Of a DNA stretch of 7,142 nucleotides, positions 6,670 to 7,142 are shown piece by piece; the stretch's first letter is position 1, and every line of letters begins with the position of its first letter. The position numbers and the translations under genes are program-made. The stretch comes from Acidobacteriota bacterium (GTDB lineage: Bacteria > Acidobacteriota > Terriglobia > Terriglobales > Acidobacteriaceae), in contig JAJXXG010001033.1 of assembly GCA_021781255.1 (NCBI GenBank), positions 1 to 7,142 on the forward strand, written 5' to 3'. Under the pieces are notes generated by a model, which ran no database searches, had not been told where the DNA came from, and saw nothing but the letters and a program-made list of their open reading frames with translations.

Positions 6670-6712
6670 GAGCGCGGCGCTCGGGCTCCACGGCGGGCAA
6701 GTCGCGCGGACG

Positions 6713-6739
6713 GCGAAGAAAAGGCCTGCCAGACTGGCC
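6713..6739 (-). terminator. Weak candidate terminator of the NRAMP gene
   Basis: On the minus strand GGCC (6739-6736) pairs with GGCC (6726-6723) across a 9-base loop; an alternative overlapping hairpin is GCCAG/CTGGC (6738-6728). TTTTCTTC follows. It lies about 80 bases beyond the NRAMP stop, in the spacer between convergent genes. The stem is short, so confidence is low. Confidence 0.3.
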
Positions 6740-6817
6740 GCTGCCTATCCACCTTCCACTCTATCCAGGCCGGCTTTGAATTTGGGACTTGTGCAGAGGC
6801 TCCTTAAGGCATGGTTT

Positions 6818-7142
6818 CTAATGCCCGGGCATCATTCCCCACAGCATCGCAAAGGTCATCCCGATGACGATGATGCTGGTGCCCCACGCAATCCAGTTCC
6901 ACAGGCGCGAGTTTTTGTATTCGCCCATGAGATCAGTGCGGTTGATGAGCATCAGCATGAGAATGATGACCACCGGCAGCAGGACGCCGTTGAGCACCTG
7001 CGAGAAGATGGCCACGTTGATCAGTTGCGCATCCGGCAAGAGCAGCACGGTCAAGGCGCCGCCGGCGATGAGCAGCGTGTAGAGCCAGTAGAAGAACGGC
7101 GCTTCCTTGAAGTTCTTGTCGACGCCCGATTCCACGCCCAGC
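6818..7142 (-). CDS. NRAMP-family metal-ion transporter, C-terminal part (cut by window edge)
   Basis: The frame is open to the window edge, so the 5' portion lies outside; 107 codons up to a TAG stop are visible. Three hydrophobic helices occur near visible residues 16-35, 40-66 and 80-103. The segment VDKNFKEAPFFYWL followed by LINVAIFSQVLNGVLLPVVI and a polar NRTDLMGEYKNSRLWNW loop is characteristic of the last helices of NRAMP (MntH-like) proteins. These import divalent metals such as manganese or iron with protons across the cytoplasmic membrane. The metal-binding DPGN and MPH motifs lie in the part not shown, so metal specificity and even transport activity cannot be judged. A GTG at 7135 is internal, not the start. 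The gene converges on the ABC operon across 148 bases. Confidence 0.85.
   Translation of the reverse strand, partial: LGVESGVDKNFKEAPFFYWLYTLLIAGGALTVLLLPDAQLINVAIFSQVLNGVLLPVVIILMLMLINRTDLMGEYKNSRLWNWIAWGTSIIVIGMTFAMLWGMMPGH

Noticed and set aside
6670..6682. A palindrome GAGCGC-G-GCGCTC right after the permease stop, considered as a terminator
   Set aside because: The loop is too tight and no T-tract follows; it may aid 3'-end folding but is not supported as an intrinsic terminator.

Overview
The window is bacterial and moderately GC-rich. The genes use ordinary bacterial codons, clear Shine-Dalgarno sites and compact operons. No rRNA, tRNA, CRISPR array, transposase or integrase is visible. 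The gene content (flavin/iron-sulfur oxidoreductase subunits, a drug-type ABC-2 exporter, an NRAMP transporter) would fit an environmental lineage such as Acidobacteriota or Desulfobacterota. That placement is inference from protein style only and is weak.

Region 1 (1-372) holds no convincing gene; a bulged hairpin lies just past the operon's last stop codon. Region 2 (373-4648, minus strand) is a three-gene operon read from 4648 down to 373. It encodes an FAD-binding oxidoreductase, a CCG-domain iron-sulfur protein and a second, divergent FAD-binding oxidoreductase. The layout recalls the glycolate oxidase GlcD/GlcE/GlcF complex, with one change: both flavin subunits are full length (488 and 490 residues), whereas GlcE is a shortened one. 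The probable design is that one or both flavoproteins oxidise an unknown organic substrate (hydroxy acid, alcohol or phenolic) and pass electrons to the Fe-S subunit.

Region 3 (4649-5105) is the divergent intergenic region and holds the most unusual signals. There is a candidate extended -10 promoter for the operon, with a tandem 14-bp repeat over its predicted start site. Next come a 7-bp inverted repeat and an open, coding-looking stretch without a good start that runs into a stop and an intrinsic-terminator-like hairpin. This looks like the tail of a lost gene. Finally, a second GC-rich hairpin with seven T residues ends four bases before the ATG of the ABC ATPase gene.

Region 4 (5106-6669, plus strand) is a two-gene ABC-2 exporter of the DrrA/DrrB type. 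Region 5 (6670-7142) is a short convergent spacer followed by the C-terminal part of an NRAMP-type metal-ion transporter on the minus strand, cut by the window edge. Nothing ties the exporter or the NRAMP gene functionally to the redox operon beyond adjacency.
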